Shown here one piece after another: positions 1 to 11,062 of a stretch of DNA of 64,000 nucleotides (the stretch's first letter is position 1; every line of letters starts with the position of its first letter). The notes under the pieces were generated by a model. It was not told the origin of the DNA. It saw only the letters and a program-made list of their open reading frames with translations, and made no database searches. Where the stretch lies: the NCBI GenBank assembly GCA_963281255.1, contig OY725499.1, forward strand, positions 2,995,148 to 3,059,147, read 5' to 3'. Both the position numbers and the translations under genes were made by a program. This stretch comes from Aphrocallistes beatrix. Taxonomy: Eukaryota; Porifera; Hexactinellida; Sceptrulophora; Aphrocallistidae.

Positions 1-663
1 TGCTCTGGCAGTAAGCGCCCATGGGGTTATAAGGTCTGTGCATCCAATTGAGATCTTCAAAGCCCATCTTTCCATAAATCTTTACATACTTGTAAGCCAC
101 AGAGGAGACATTTACAATTCGGGCAGGTGAAGATTCTTTGATTCGCTCGAGGAGCAAGTTGGTCAGGAGGAAGTGACCCAAATGATTCACTCCGAACTGC
201 ATCTCGAAGCCATCTTGTGTCAGAGTGTATGGACACATAGAGACTCGTTGTTTATGAGAATGTCGATCCTTGGTTCCTCTTCAAGAATCAGAGCTGCGAA
301 CTGGCGTATTGATGCTAATGAGGCAAGGTCCAGTTGTCGGAACACCACATTATCATTTCCGCTTTCTCGTCGAATGTCAAGCACAGCTTTCTCTCCTTTC
401 TCCACATCGCGACAGGCCAGAATGATGCGAGCATTCCTCTTGGTGAGGTCTATGGCTGTTGATTTTCCAATGCCTGTGTTCCCTCCCGTGATGATGACAG
501 TTCTTCGGGTCAATGAGGCTTTAGAATAGCAGACACCTCCAGCAAAGAATCTCCGTATAAAGTAGAGTCCGAGTATAGCCGCTAACGGCCCTACTATGAC
601 GTTGCAAGGGAAAGAAGTGACAGCAGTGAGAGCACTCTGTGCATACTCCTGCATCGAATTCAT
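1..663 (-). pseudogene. Disrupted duplicate of an RDH-like short-chain dehydrogenase (first exon, truncated by window edge)
   Basis: This is a near-identical duplicate of the first exon of the intact SDR gene at 2946-4204. It starts at the same MNSMQEYAQ N-terminus (ATG at 663) and keeps the hydrophobic anchor and the TGGNTGIG cofactor motif. Two changes break it. About 4 bases are missing near 246, so the frame shifts inside the NNAG motif and the reading ends soon after. About 12 extra bases lie near 72-88 relative to the intact copy. The homology runs to the window edge, so the second exon may lie outside. It is probably a pseudogene, although a single frameshift could also be an assembly error. 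Confidence 0.8.
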
Positions 664-665
664 TA

Positions 666-794
666 TGTAATATAATTTATTAAGTTACCAAATCAAGTTG
701 TATGAAAGTAAATCCATATCAGAGTGTATGTACTGAGGGATTCTGTTCTGTTGAACTATTATATGCATAACTTCATATGTCACTTTTGTTATAT
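666..794 (+). repeat. Probable 5' LTR of the Ty3/gypsy remnant
   Basis: It begins TG, immediately precedes a PBS-like sequence, and its first ~25 bases recur after the polypurine tract at 2356-2386. The right boundary is set only by the PBS, so it is approximate. Confidence 0.5.
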
Positions 795-810
795 TGGTAG
801 CAGAGAGTGG
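795..810 (+). other. Primer-binding-site-like sequence
   Basis: TGGTAGCAGAGAGTGG follows the left LTR. A TGG start just inside the LTR is the usual form of a tRNA-primed PBS. The tRNA was not identified. Confidence 0.4.
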
Positions 811-1010
811 TTGGAGAAGATGGCAAATCAGTGCAAGTAGATAAATTCGAAAGTGGAGATGTGGATGATTTTAGAGATCATTTCGAGATATGTGCCTTGG
901 CTAATGGATGGTCGGTGGAAAAGAAGGCATTGATGATGGTGACTTGCCTCAACGGTGAAGCACTGGAAGTTTACAAGTCTCTCAAATTGAGAGTCTCAAT
1001 GAGGACGATA
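807..1010 (+). pseudogene. Gag-like fragment of the retroelement
   Basis: The frame reads DKFESGDVDDFRDHFEICA followed by W, K and L spacing and LNGEALEVY. This matches the gag/retrotransposon capsid pattern of Ty3-type elements (F-x-G, DF..HFE..A, W, K.....L.G.A..V). It runs directly into integrase-like sequence around 1010, which marks the internal deletion. Non-functional remnant. Confidence 0.55.
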
Positions 1011-1824
1011 GGAAAGTGTATAAGACAGTCAAGTCTTCTGATGTCCACGATTATGTGACATCATGCGAAGTGTGTCAAAGAGCTAAACTTGCACTACCAA
1101 CTGAGGTACCACTATTGAATACTCATATTGGAAGAACCATGCAATTAGTACAGGTGGATATTCTTGAGGTTCCTCTCAGTAGAAAGGGAAACATATATCT
1201 TTTGGTCGTGGAAGACGCTTTCACAGAATGGTTAGAATGCTACCCGATACCCAACCAGAAGACAGAGACAATCACAGAGAAATTGGTCGAACTATTTTCG
1301 ATTTTGGTATCCCCGAATTTCTGCATTCGGACCAGGGGCGAACTTTGAATCACGTCTATTGAAGAAACGTGTAGGAGTCTAGGAATTCACAAAACTCACA
1401 CTACACCATACTACCCACAGGGTAACGCATTAGTCGAAGAAGCAACCGAACCGTTCTTCAAATGTTGCAGTGTTATGTCGACAGTAGTGATGATTGGGAA
1501 ACATATCTGTGTTTAGTTCTGTTTGCATACCGCACTTCAAAACACACTAGTACTGGGATCGCACCGTTTCAGTTAATGTTTGGGCGTGATTCTCCAAGAA
1601 TTTCTCACGTATCACCTTCTTCGGAATATGACCCATCTTCGTATGAGCGGTTTCTGGGCCGGAAAATACTCGAGATTCAGGAATTTGTGGAGGGAAAATT
1701 ATCATTAGCTCAGAAGCGACAAAAGGAGTACAATGACATCCACTCGAACCAGAGTGGATCGATTCAAGGTGGGAGATATAGTATGGCTCTATGTGGCGCA
1801 TTCGGGGGTTGCCAGAAAACTTGA
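1000..1824 (+). pseudogene. Integrase fragment of the retroelement, frame-broken
   Basis: Two frames together show an integrase. From 1016 there is a zinc-binding end (CEVCQRAKL) and core strand (QVDILEVPLSRKGN, LLVVEDAFTEW). After a frameshift near 1290-1300 come HSDQGR and TTPYYPQGNALVEEA. From 1462 the distal core and C-terminal part follow (LVLFAYRTSKH, G.APFQLMFGR). The HSDQG and PQGN..VE signatures are typical of Ty3/gypsy integrases. At least one frameshift and internal stops separate the pieces, so no active enzyme is made. Confidence 0.75.
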
Positions 1825-2071
1825 CAAAAGATGGGAAGTGACCGAGATAAAAGGTCCAGTGAATGTTGTTGTTAAAAACACTGATGGTAGGTAAAAGTAG
1901 TCCATGTTAATCGGTTACAACGGCGTATTAGAAGGACTAAAGATGGGTTTGGAGTTCGATGACTTTGATGAATCGAGCGAAGATTGGCAGACTAGTATAT
2001 CGAACCATTCCGGAATAGCTCCACACAATGGCAATTACCAGGACAACTATTCATTTGAGTAGTATTGATAA

Positions 2072-2323
2072 GTGGTGACGTATCACGTGGATACCAGTAA
2101 CATATCAAATGCTTCACAACCGAATGTATCTATTGATGCAACTGCCAACGATTCGGTTCATGTCAATGATTCCATACATGATCGGAATGTTAACTTTTCA
2201 AGTTCCACTCCTAGGAAGTTTACAGGCCCAAAAGATGACGCAAATGATCAAATAGGAAATACTTATATACGACCTCAATGGCAACATCGGATGCCTAGAT
2301 ACTTGGAAGAATATCAGTTGTGA
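2072..2323 (+). pseudogene. 3' end of the retroelement polyprotein, unrecognised
   Basis: An 83-codon frame rich in Asn, Ser and Asp ends just upstream of the polypurine tract, where Ty3-type polyproteins end. No domain is recognisable. It is assigned to the element by position only. Confidence 0.3.
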
Positions 2324-2340
2324 TACCGCGGTAGTCTTCT

Positions 2341-2355
2341 GTGAAGAGGGAGGAA
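2341..2355 (+). other. Polypurine tract of the LTR element
   Basis: GAAGAGGGAGGAA lies directly before the TGTAATATAATT start of the truncated right LTR (2356-2386), as expected for a plus-strand primer site. Confidence 0.5.
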
Positions 2356-2435
2356 TGTAATATAATTGGAAATGGTTAAGTTACCACGTCCATTACAAAC
2401 TCGCATCACAGAGTGAATTGTACCGAATCGCTCCC

Positions 2436-2740
2436 TCAATCGTCTCGCTTGAACTCAAACAGGTCAGGGCTGCGTCTGTCTGGATCCTCGTCGAAGGCGG
2501 TGAGGGCGAGAGAGCTGCCCCTCAGGTGCAAGCTGTAGCAGGCCTTCTCCACCTTGAGCAGACTGGAGGAGAGGGTGCGCAGCTTGGAGGAGAGCTCTTT
2601 GGGAGAGAAATGTCGGAACTGCTGTAAGTGCGAGTTCATCTCTTTCATGAATGAGCACACCTGTAGCGGCAACTCTCTGTCTCCAGCTGTGATAGCGCTG
2701 ATGCAAGCTCGCATCATCTCTCCGGTTAGGTCGAGGACAC
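2436..2740 (-). pseudogene. Orphan duplicate of the last TSNAX exon
   Basis: This encodes the same 93-residue C-terminal end as the true last exon of TSNAX at 4523-4827 (MMRACISAITAGDR onward, ending FEFKRDD and TGA). Only a few silent base changes were seen, and the splice acceptor (gacag) is kept. Homology to the true locus stops about 20-30 bases into the upstream intron. The first two TSNAX exons are not duplicated. It could be a dead duplicate or, since it lies downstream of TSNAX on the same strand, an alternative last exon coding for the same sequence. Confidence 0.8.
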
Positions 2741-2945
2741 CTGTCAGGGGAACAGGATTCTCACTTCTCTTTTCTAATTGTGAAAACTACAAATATAATT
2801 GGAATGAGAGAGATAAATTATTATACTTTTACATTCATGAATATTCAATTTTACATATTAAGCGGGGTAAAATAAGTCATCCTGACTGTGAAAAATATGT
2901 TATAATTAATTCTCGACAAGATGTACAATAGAACTACAACGGAGC

Positions 2946-4204
2946 CTAACTACTGTGCTCTTCTAGTCCGACCATCTGCGTACTCAGCTCCCATAGCCTC
3001 TCTGCAGCCTGGTCGTCCATGGCTTCTGCCAACTTGAGTTTCTTCACTTTGCAATCTTCCAAGTACTCCCCACTCACCCCCTCCATCTCCGAACTCACTG
3101 CACAGTGGATGGAGGTCTGTGCGCCTTCCGTTGGAGTCTTCCAGAAGAGATAGACGATCGGGTACAGGATGGCTCTCTAGAACATATATATATGTATATC
3201 GTATCCCTCAACACACGTACGTTATAATACAACTCATGTATTAGGCCCTTGTTGATTGAAAACTAAATTAATTAACTCACCCACCCGAATCTAGACGTTA
3301 GTATACCACAATATGCACTCTTCATTCCCATTATTGCATCATCTTCCCTCGGTATAAATACGTACATACTTGAATAACTATTCAAATAGTATGTCTCAAG
3401 ACAGTAGGTAGTACTAAGGTGGCTCACCAATATCCAGGCATGTCGCTGGATCTCAGTATTCACAGCTCCAGGATGGAGTGTATTTGCAATAACGTCCGTT
3501 CCATCCAAGCGTTTGGCGAGGGCTTTTGTGAAGAGAATATTAGCCAGTTTGCTCTGGCAGTAAGCGCCTAAACGGTAATAAGGTCTGTGCTTCCAATTGA
3601 GATCTTCAAAATCCATCTTTCCGGACTTGTAACCCACAGAGGAGACATTTACAATTCGGGCAGGTGAGGATTCTTTGATTCGCTCGAGGAGCAAGTTGGT
3701 CAGGAGGAAGTGACCCAAATGATTCACTCCGAACTGCATCTCGAAGCCATCTTGTGTCAGAGTGTATGGACACAAAAAGACTCCTGCGTTGTTGATGAGA
3801 ATATCGATCCTTGGTTCCTCTTCAAGAATCAGAGCTGCGAACTGGCGTATTGATGCGAATGAGGCAAGGTCCAGTTGTCGGAACACCACATTATCATTTC
3901 CGCTTTCTCGTCGAATGTCAAGCACAGCTGTCTCCCCTTTCTCCACATCGCGACAGACCAGAATGATGCGAGCATTCCTCTTGGCGAGGTCTATGGCTGT
4001 TGATTTTCCAATGCCTGTGTTCCCTCCCGTGATGATGACAGTTCTTCGGGTCAATGAGGCTTTAGAATAGCAGACACCTCCAGCAAAGAATCTCCGTATA
4101 AAGTAGAGTCCGAGTATAGCCGCTAACGGCCCTATTATGACGTTGCAAGGGAATGAAGTGACAGCAGTGAGAGTACCCTGTGCATACTCCTGCATTGAAT
4201 TCAT
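2946..4204 (-). CDS. RDH11-14-like short-chain dehydrogenase/reductase
   Basis: An NADP(H)-type SDR of the retinol dehydrogenase 11-14 group, expected to oxidise or reduce retinoid-like or other lipophilic alcohols and aldehydes at ER or mitochondrial membranes. Two exons: 4204-3428 (259 codons, donor TTG|GTGAGC) and 3176-2946 (acceptor ttctag), giving 335 residues, the usual size. An N-terminal hydrophobic anchor lies at about 20-38. TGGNTGIG is at 59-66, NNAG at 138-141, the VSS serine at about 189 and the catalytic YCQSK pair Y215/K219. The second exon supplies the typical RDH tail (LFWKTPTEGAQTS, VSGEYLEDC, LW.LS). A broken duplicate lies at 1-663. The exact substrate cannot be read from sequence. 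Confidence 0.9.
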
Positions 4205-4522
4205 TAGGACGTGAATAGGCTGAATAGGAATCTAACTAGAAGGAAACGAGATATGAACTCGTATCACACGACTGTATTGACAGGATAAATAGTCACACTG
4301 TGAGAGTGCCATCAGTCCCCAAGGACTCCTCACCCTAGTGCTACAAGTCCGGGCGGACACTTAGCACTATGACAACACTACTAAATGGCAGTAAACCTTA
4401 ATAGGAATGTGAGATAGAAATGTATTTGAAAATTTGTATTGCATCAATATCTACCATTAATAGATTTAACCTATAACATTAATTAAAACTCGCATCACAG
4501 AGTGAATTGTAGAATCGCTCCC
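4205..4522. other. Spacer between SDR promoter and TSNAX 3' end
   Basis: About 318 bases with no gene. It holds the 5' region of the SDR and the 3' end of TSNAX, which are on the same strand. No clear repeat was seen. Confidence 0.5.
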
Positions 4523-6373
4523 TCAATCGTCTCGCTTGAACTCAAACAGGTCAGGGCTGCGTCTGTCTGGATCCTCGTCGAAGGCGGTGAGGGCGAGAGA
4601 GCTGCCCCTCAGGTGCAAGCTGTAGCAGGCCTTCTCCACCTTGAGCAGACTGGAGGAGAGGGTGCGCAGCTTGGAGGAGAGCTCTTTGGGAGAGAAATGT
4701 CGGAACTGTTGCAAGTGCGAGTTCATCTCTTTCATGAATGAGCACACCTGTAGCGGCAACTCTCTGTCTCCAGCTGTGATAGCGCTGATGCAAGCTCGCA
4801 TCATCTCTCCGGTTAGGTCGAGGACACCTGTCAGGGGAGCAGGATTCTCACTCCTATATCCATTTATCAAATTGGACTATACTGGGATTATTGGGAGGGG
4901 GGGGAGGAATTTCATTTATTTAGTGACACATCTGAAAACGAGGAAACTATTCATCAGAAATCTTCAAACCCATTTTAAGAATGTTTCTCTTATCAAGTCT
5001 TTCCAGACACGTTTGGTTTGTACCAGTAAATTTTCTAAATTTTATTCCTTCCTGATCATAGAAGGAATAATAGTATAGAAAAAATTCTTTCTGAATACAA
5101 TTGAACCTCTTTGGCACAATTATTGGCAATGAATAAAATATTGAGTCTCGTAATGTACTAACCGAGCACGTAATCCATGATGAGGAGAGTTCCCTTGAAG
5201 AAGGGGGCTAGGTGCTGGAAACTGACGAGAGAATTGAACCGTAAAAAGTGATAGAAAGTGAGAGCCTCCACCAGCTCCTGATACCCGTTAGAGAATGCCC
5301 TGGAGTATCGGTGGGGGTCTAGCTGTGAGATCTCCTGCTCGATGGAAGAGATGAGAGGAGAGAGGGAGGAGAACTTGGTGATGCATTCCTTAAACACGGA
5401 CTCCATGTCTGGACTACCTGTAGGGACGAATAACTAAACTGCTGAGTGTACAGCTGTGGTGGATAAGTCGGTCACTAACGGCCTATAGCCACATTTTGAT
5501 TGTATCCCCGCCAAGGCTGGATTCGGTTAACCGGCTAACCGCTGTCGATCTCGGTTAACGGTTAAGAAAATCTTAGATCGGCTAGCCGATCTGCTTTATT
5601 TTCTAAATACACTAATTTCATTGTTTTTTCGACGGAGATTCATGATTATTACTTCTAAAAAATTAATAATTCATTATAATTTCTATTTTTAACCATATAG
5701 TATATTTCGAGACAACTGCAAAATTATCAAATTAATCACTAGCAGGTTAAATATTAGTCTAAAAATCCATATTTCAACCAATTAATAATGACATCGGTTA
5801 ACCGGTTAACCGCCCTAGAGGAAACCAAAATAACCGAGCCCTAAAATCGGTTAACCAACCCCAGCCCTGTCCCCACATCACATGCAATGCCCTTCCTAGG
5901 AGTCCAACTATTCAATACGCAACGAATCTATCAAAAGTTACTCGATCCATTGATAACTTCATCATGATGAATATCTGTAAATTATCATCCATCCATCGCA
6001 TTATTGCATTCATGGTAGAGTACAATTATTTGAATAACGAATTGTTGCGTATCGAATATTTTGCATCCTCTTTCCTAGAACATATTGTCCCATAGGAATA
6101 TGAGTAGGGACTAACAAACACACCCACAGCTCTATGCAGGTTGAAGATGATCCTCTTGCTGGCGATGGTGATGTCCCTACTGATCTTCACCAGTCGCTCA
6201 TACTTGTCATGGTGGGAATCCATCTCCGTCCTGAAGCTGAGGAATGTCTGAATCACAGGCGAGTCTGAATCGATAGAATCATGCTCTTTGGTAGTATTTT
6301 CACTTTCTTTTCTCTTCTTCTTCCCTTCCATTCCCTCTCTGCCTCCTTTCGCTCCTTCGGTTTCTGAAGACAT
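4523..6373 (-). CDS. TSNAX: Translin-associated factor X (TRAX), C3PO subunit
   Basis: TRAX pairs with translin to form C3PO, the endonuclease that removes passenger strands and matures tRNAs; TRAX supplies the catalytic acidic residues. Three exons: 6373-6124, 5417-5163 and 4827-4523, all joined in phase 1, giving 269 residues (human TRAX has 290). Landmarks: HDKYERLVKISRDITI followed by SKRIIFNLHR in exon 1, SPDMESV and YQELVEALTFYHFL in exon 2, and DYVLG joined to VLDLTGEMMRACIS then KVEKACYSLHLRG in exon 3. The start is the ATG of MSSETEG, followed by a Lys/Glu-rich stretch where family members carry a nuclear localisation signal. Intron 1 contains a hAT-like MITE. The last exon is duplicated at 2436-2740. 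The RdRP gene begins 4.7 kb away. Confidence 0.92.
5512..5869. mobile_element. hAT-like MITE in TSNAX intron 1
   Basis: The ends are inverted: CAAGGCTGGATTCGGTTAACC at the left and the complement of CAGGGCTGGGGTTGGTTAACC at the right, with further GGTTAACCGG repeats inside. The flanks TCCCCGC and TCCCCAC suggest an imperfect 8-bp target duplication. Nothing is encoded; about 358 bp. Confidence 0.65.
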
Positions 6374-6749
6374 CGCATAGGCTAGCTTACGTAAAAAGAA
6401 AATTAAACGAGTCTCAATTCCGTTTGTTCTCGGGATCTCGTTTCTATCGTAAAATATAAATTTATGCAAAGTGCTAAAAAAATTATTTGCATAATATACG
6501 TACAGTTATGATTAGGGTGGCCAGATGGCACTTTTTACCTGGACAGTCGTTTTTGTAAATTTGGGTAATGTCCAGTTTTTTTTCTAGTGTCCGTTTTTTG
6601 TTCTTATCCAAGCAAATTATTTGCGAATGTAAGTCAATTTATATGTCCAGTTTGGTAGGAGTTCCTACTTTGCGCAGAACATAATGATTATTCACATTTT
6701 CACGTTGCCTCAAAATGCAATCAGACATGGGGAGGCTGATGGGTAAGCT

Positions 6750-6965
6750 CATACTTGCCAACTGTCCCGTTTTTGGCGGGACGTCCCGCTTTTTTCACTC
6801 TTCTATTGAGCTAATTTTTTCGAATGTCCCGCTTTTACATGAAATTTCCCCATTATGTCCCGCTTTTTTTTACTCATGTATAATACTTTTCTATTGCGTC
6901 CCGCCATGTCCCGCGAAATTCAACGCTGCGTCCCGTTTTTATCATGGCTCAGGTTGGCATGTATG
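6750..6965. mobile_element. MITE, CATACTTGCCAAC family, copy 1
   Basis: The 13-bp inverted ends are CATACTTGCCAAC and GTTGGCATGTATG. The interior repeats TGTCCCGCTTTT. The same element is at 31107-31272, and an inverted diverged copy is at about 7083-7225. Confidence 0.65.
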
Positions 6966-7082
6966 TAAGAGCTGGACAGATTTCTCATAAGAAAATCAAT
7001 TAAAGTGAAGTTATTATTACGAGCCCTCCGGGCTCGGTCTTTGCGACGGGTACTCATTCAACAATCAAATCTCAGCAGTGCA

Positions 7083-7225
7083 TACATGCAACTTGAGCCA
7101 TGGGACGCGGCGTTGAATTCCACCGGACATGGCGGGACCCAATAAAAAGTGTTTACATCGAATCCAGAAACAGCGGGACATAATGGGGAAATTTCGTGTA
7201 AAAACGGGATGGTGGCATGTTAAGT
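7083..7225. mobile_element. Diverged inverted copy of the CATACTTGCCAAC MITE
   Basis: Read on the minus strand it matches the neighbouring element (GGGACATAATGGGGAAATTTC corresponds to the complement of the interior of copy 1). It runs from CATACATGC to about GGTGGCATG, with eroded ends. Confidence 0.5.
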
Positions 7226-7805
7226 CCCTGCTCAGGAGATAGAGAAAGTTGCGAGACGTAACAAATGTTCACAACCTTCCACATTACTTTATCATGACGT
7301 CATTAAGGTTATATGGTGGAGAATCAGGATTAATTAATCCTAAGATCATTGTGCTGTGATTGGTAAATAACCTTCCAACTAAATACACGCAAGCACTTAC
7401 ACTCAGTTTACAATTAGATTTTGTGATTGGATGGAAAGAATTGTTCAACAGATTAATCTGACTCTAATTGTGTTTCGTTTATTCAGTTATTCAATTAATG
7501 CAATTGATTTGGTTCTAGTTTTTTTTACAATTTTGTCTATTAATCACCTCGTGAGAATTTTCTATATCAAATTGAATGTTTTGCTTATGATAATTTTGCG
7601 AACGAGATTCGGAAAATAAAAATATTTACTCTCACCTTTTTAGTAAAAAGTAAGCATTTCTTTGAAGGTACAGAGCTGAATTTACGTGAAGTATCGTTTG
7701 TACAGCTGGTTGTAAGCATTTTAATACATGTATAAATACTTGAAATCAAACTAGAGTATCAAAACATTCATTGCAAAAAGCATTCACAGAAGCGAATAAA
7801 GGAGT
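7226..7805. promoter_or_regulatory. Upstream region of the orphan membrane protein gene
   Basis: It contains TGACGTCA (a CRE-like palindrome) near 7293 and a TATA-like GTATAAATAC at about 7730, some 75 bases before the ATG at 7806. A 62-codon hydrophobic frame at 7431-7619 is probably not a gene. Confidence 0.35.
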
Positions 7806-8966
7806 ATGGGAACAAACAATTTTGTTGGCATATTAACATTTCTAGAATACATGCTGGCGATTCCACTTCTCCTGGCGAGTCTTTTTCTATCAATAATTTG
7901 GGATATCTACTTCGTTAGGAGGATTAGAAGTTGCATCAAGTCTTACAGAAAAAATGCTGAGAATGCAATAGCAGACCCTTTCGGAAATTTTTCAGAGGCT
8001 GCAAATCAGCGCAAATCAGAGATAGTCAAGTATGTCTTCATGTTGCTAATAAATGTCACGGAGTTCGTGGACATGCAAATATACGGATTAGGCTCTATAT
8101 TGGCAAATGAACCAAAATCATATGAACATATATTTATGCCCAATCGCGTCACAATTTCAAACTGCACCAGTGAGTTGACTCAACATAGACTCTTTGACTT
8201 ACATTTGATAACAGCAAATCCGATCAATTCTATTATATTATCCTTTGGACAAGTCGGGCTAATGTTCTCTTTAGCATTGGTGAGCTGTCTCATGAAGTAC
8301 CTCCATGTTTCTTATCGCAACACTTATCTTAAACCGTTTCAAAGTATCAAAGTATTTCTCCTGGTGACATCTCTGATAGGGATCTTCTTACTCATTACAG
8401 GATCTGTACAGCAATTAATGATCGTTCATAAGCTCATCGAACCTATAGTACAACTCGTCTACTTTTGTATTTGGATTAGAAATGCCAGAATATTCCATAA
8501 AACCCTGGAATGGAGGACTATCGAGTTAAGAGTGAGAAGATGTAACAACCGCGTTGTGAGGAGATCGATCATTGGCAGTTATCAATTCGCACTAATAATG
8601 AGTTGTATGGGAGTCGCGACTGCCTGTTTGATTCTCAGTGAATTTCTCGAGGAATATTTGTTCCTAATCGCGACAGCTATTTACTACGGTCCGTGTCTCT
8701 TCAACTACCTCTATTCCACTCCCTACTTCCAGCCACTCCTGGTCACACAGCAGCAAATCAATGCATTACTCCTTTCTTATGAAATCAAGGCCTATACAAC
8801 AACCTTCCTGGTTATAACAGCGTGTGTATTGATCGGAGCACAGTACATCTCGTCTACTGCTCTATTTTTTGGAAGAAAACTTAAGGAAAAATTAGACTAT
8901 CGATTTGGAAGAGTTCGCGTCAGGTTTTCACCTGAACTGACTCGGCGTCTTCTTCCTCGGTCATAA
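7806..8966 (+). CDS. Orphan multi-pass membrane protein, distant member of the local 7TM family
   Basis: Not a protein I recognise. It is 386 residues in one exon with about seven hydrophobic segments, at roughly 10-33, 75-100, 145-165, 180-205, 210-228, 255-285 and 335-360. The tail is basic (RVRVRFSPELTRR). Its layout parallels the genes at 17765, 20519, 23446 and 49777: helix 1 ends in a basic run, a KYVF.L helix follows, then a YLHVSYRN..LKPFQ loop. A paired-helix block ending LVYFCIWIRNARIFHKTLEWR stands where the others have NLILLLRD.SFLSR. Sequence identity is low, so kinship rests on this shared pattern. A role as a lineage-specific receptor or chemosensor is inference only. Confidence 0.7.
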   Translation: MGTNNFVGILTFLEYMLAIPLLLASLFLSIIWDIYFVRRIRSCIKSYRKNAENAIADPFGNFSEAANQRKSEIVKYVFMLLINVTEFVDMQIYGLGSILANEPKSYEHIFMPNRVTISNCTSELTQHRLFDLHLITANPINSIILSFGQVGLMFSLALVSCLMKYLHVSYRNTYLKPFQSIKVFLLVTSLIGIFLLITGSVQQLMIVHKLIEPIVQLVYFCIWIRNARIFHKTLEWRTIELRVRRCNNRVVRRSIIGSYQFALIMSCMGVATACLILSEFLEEYLFLIATAIYYGPCLFNYLYSTPYFQPLLVTQQQINALLLSYEIKAYTTTFLVITACVLIGAQYISSTALFFGRKLKEKLDYRFGRVRVRFSPELTRRLLPRS

Positions 8967-11062
8967 ATGCATGAGTTTCATTTATTAAATGCTTCCGCTT
9001 TTCTTTCTTTTAAATTTGCCTGAGCTTCCAGTTAACTAAGTATATGTATAATCAGTGGTGCTTTGCTGAAAAAAGAAGTGGGAGGGCCTCCTATTCATTT
9101 TTAAATGCGTGGTCTGTTTGAAATAATATCTGGGGCCATATTTACAAGGAATCTTAAACTTAGTCTTGAAACTAAGTTTAGACTTAAACTTAGTTTTGAT
9201 AGTCAAGTCAACTGTTTTTTATCTCAAATATTTAAGTAAGGTAAAGAGGAGACTTAATTTTTAATAATTTCAAATTTAACAATTTCTTAACAACCATGAA
9301 ACATAAACAAATTGAAGACTAATATTTGTGTAATATTGCTTGATTTATTCAATTACATAACTTTTTAGTAATAAAGAATTGCTATCGCTAACATCCTATG
9401 ACTTCAATATTTAGGTACAATTATTTCAAAGCAAAACTAAGTCTAAGTTTAAGTTTATATGTAAAACATGGATGTGAAGTTAGCAGCACTTTCAACAGCG
9501 AAAACTGAGCATGGTATTAACAACTATAAGTTCCCTATATGAAGAGATATCAATCCCAAATTTGTTGGAGAGATATTTCAGCGATGTAGTATGACGCTAT
9601 TTCAATTAATAAGAGATAGCATCTCAGGTTAGCTGATAGTGAGTCAGCAAAATTGATAAATTTCTCTTTTTTTTCTAATATTGGGAAAGTAAGCATGTCA
9701 TAAACTAAAACAAGATATTAGTTAGCATAATTCTGTAGTGACAGCAGCGAAGCCATGGGGCAATTTTGGTCATTTCGTATTACGATGATGCACATACTAT
9801 ACAATGATCGCTGTCATTCTCTGAATCAATGTCACCTCAAGTCCAACGATAATATTTTGACTGGGATTCAGTCAAATTTCATATTCAACAATTACTTGTT
9901 TCGAGTAATTAAAAAAGTAAATAGTTAAAAAATATCATAAAGATACCCCAGTTTGCCTCCACCTTTATCAAACTGTCGCCACCGTGAGATCCCATAAAAG
10001 CGCCGGATACCAAGTGAGTATAGTCTGGCTCAGTTATAATGCTCAAATATGCTTTTTTTCATTTTTTTCCGTGCTTTTTCCACATTTCAACAATTAACAT
10101 CATAAGAAGAATGAGCTGCGTCATAGAGTAATTCCGTGATTAATTTTGTATAGTCTACTGAGACAGAAAGAATAATATGGAAAGGAAAATATAAAAGAGA
10201 TTTTAAGACACTAAACTAAGTTCTAAATGCCTTGAAGGAATGCATTGATGGATCATTCTTATTCAAGTTCAGTGCAAACTACACTGCAAGTACTGCAACT
10301 TATTTGGATTCCTCAACAATACAGTTACAGTCAAACACTGTGTGCATGTGGATAGGTGCATAGCTAGACATTTCTCAGGAGGGGGCAGATTTTTAAATAT
10401 AATATTTAGGTGGACAAAAAGCGAGAGTCCTTAATGGGAACAACGCATCATAGCCAATATCTCTATTGAGGGCCATCTTGATTGCACCAATATTTTTACA
10501 AAATATCCTTAGTTCTAGGCTGATGGGACGAACCTGGTAACTACAACACCGCTCCTTCCTTACCTATCTACCAACTAAAAATACTAGACAAGAGGAATAT
10601 TTGTGTAAGCTAATTCCTTGCACTATACATACACGTATTTTAAATTCCTACTGAATTCCAAAGGACTGAATCCACATCAGGGGTATAGGAATGGGGGGAC
10701 GTATGGGAAAATGTAATAATCTGTCGGGGAAAGAATTGGAAGAAATTTAGAAAAGACTCTAATTTAGACCCCTGTCGGGGAATTCCTGGCGCCACCCCTG
10801 CTCCTGGGTCATGCTAAGTTGTAAACTCTAGCTAGAACGTTAAGAATGGCTGTCACATAATCACGATGTATATTTGCCTGCAAATAAAGGATAAATTAAG
10901 TGAAAATAATTGCTTCATTAGAGACAAAAAAACAGCTGTAGATCCATATGCGACCATATTAGATATAAAAACTTTCCTGGGGGGCTTGCCCCCCCCCAGT
11001 CTCCCTTAATTAAAAGAGGAAATTGATGCACTCTAATACGTATAGCTAAGCTAATATTATAG
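8967..11062. other. 2.1-kb gene-free spacer upstream of the RdRP gene
   Basis: AT-rich with no supported coding frame. It holds a MITE-like repeat at about 9130-9472. The base just before the RdRP ATG reads attatag, which both gives an in-frame stop and looks like a splice acceptor. Confidence 0.5.
9130..9472. mobile_element. MITE-like inverted repeat rich in AAACTTAGTCT
   Basis: The left end GGGGCCATATTTACAAGGA with AAACTTAG/CTAAGTTT repeats is mirrored by AAAACTAAGTCTAAGTTTA and ATGTAAAACATGG at the right. No reliable target duplication was found. Confidence 0.45.

Larger units (their letters stand above)
666..2386 (+). mobile_element. Decayed Ty3/gypsy-type LTR retrotransposon with large internal deletion
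   Basis: A left LTR-like block (666 to about 794) begins TGTAATATAATT. It is followed by a primer-binding-site-like TGGTAGCAGAGAG at 795, a gag-like frame, an integrase-like region and a polypurine stretch at 2341-2355. The same TGTAATATAATT start then recurs at 2356 but breaks off after about 30 bases. Protease, reverse transcriptase and RNase H are absent between gag and integrase, and the integrase frame is broken. The element sits in the duplicated SDR/TSNAX segment and does not interrupt the intact copies. It is not able to move by itself. Confidence 0.75.

Noticed and set aside
1016-1824. A domesticated integrase gene
   Set aside because: The frame is broken by at least one shift and stops, and LTR, PBS and PPT remnants show it is a decayed element.
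7431-7619. 62-codon hydrophobic frame before the 7806 gene
   Set aside because: Short, AT-rich and hydrophobic by composition. It could be a relic of helix 1 of the 7TM family, but the similarity is too weak to claim.
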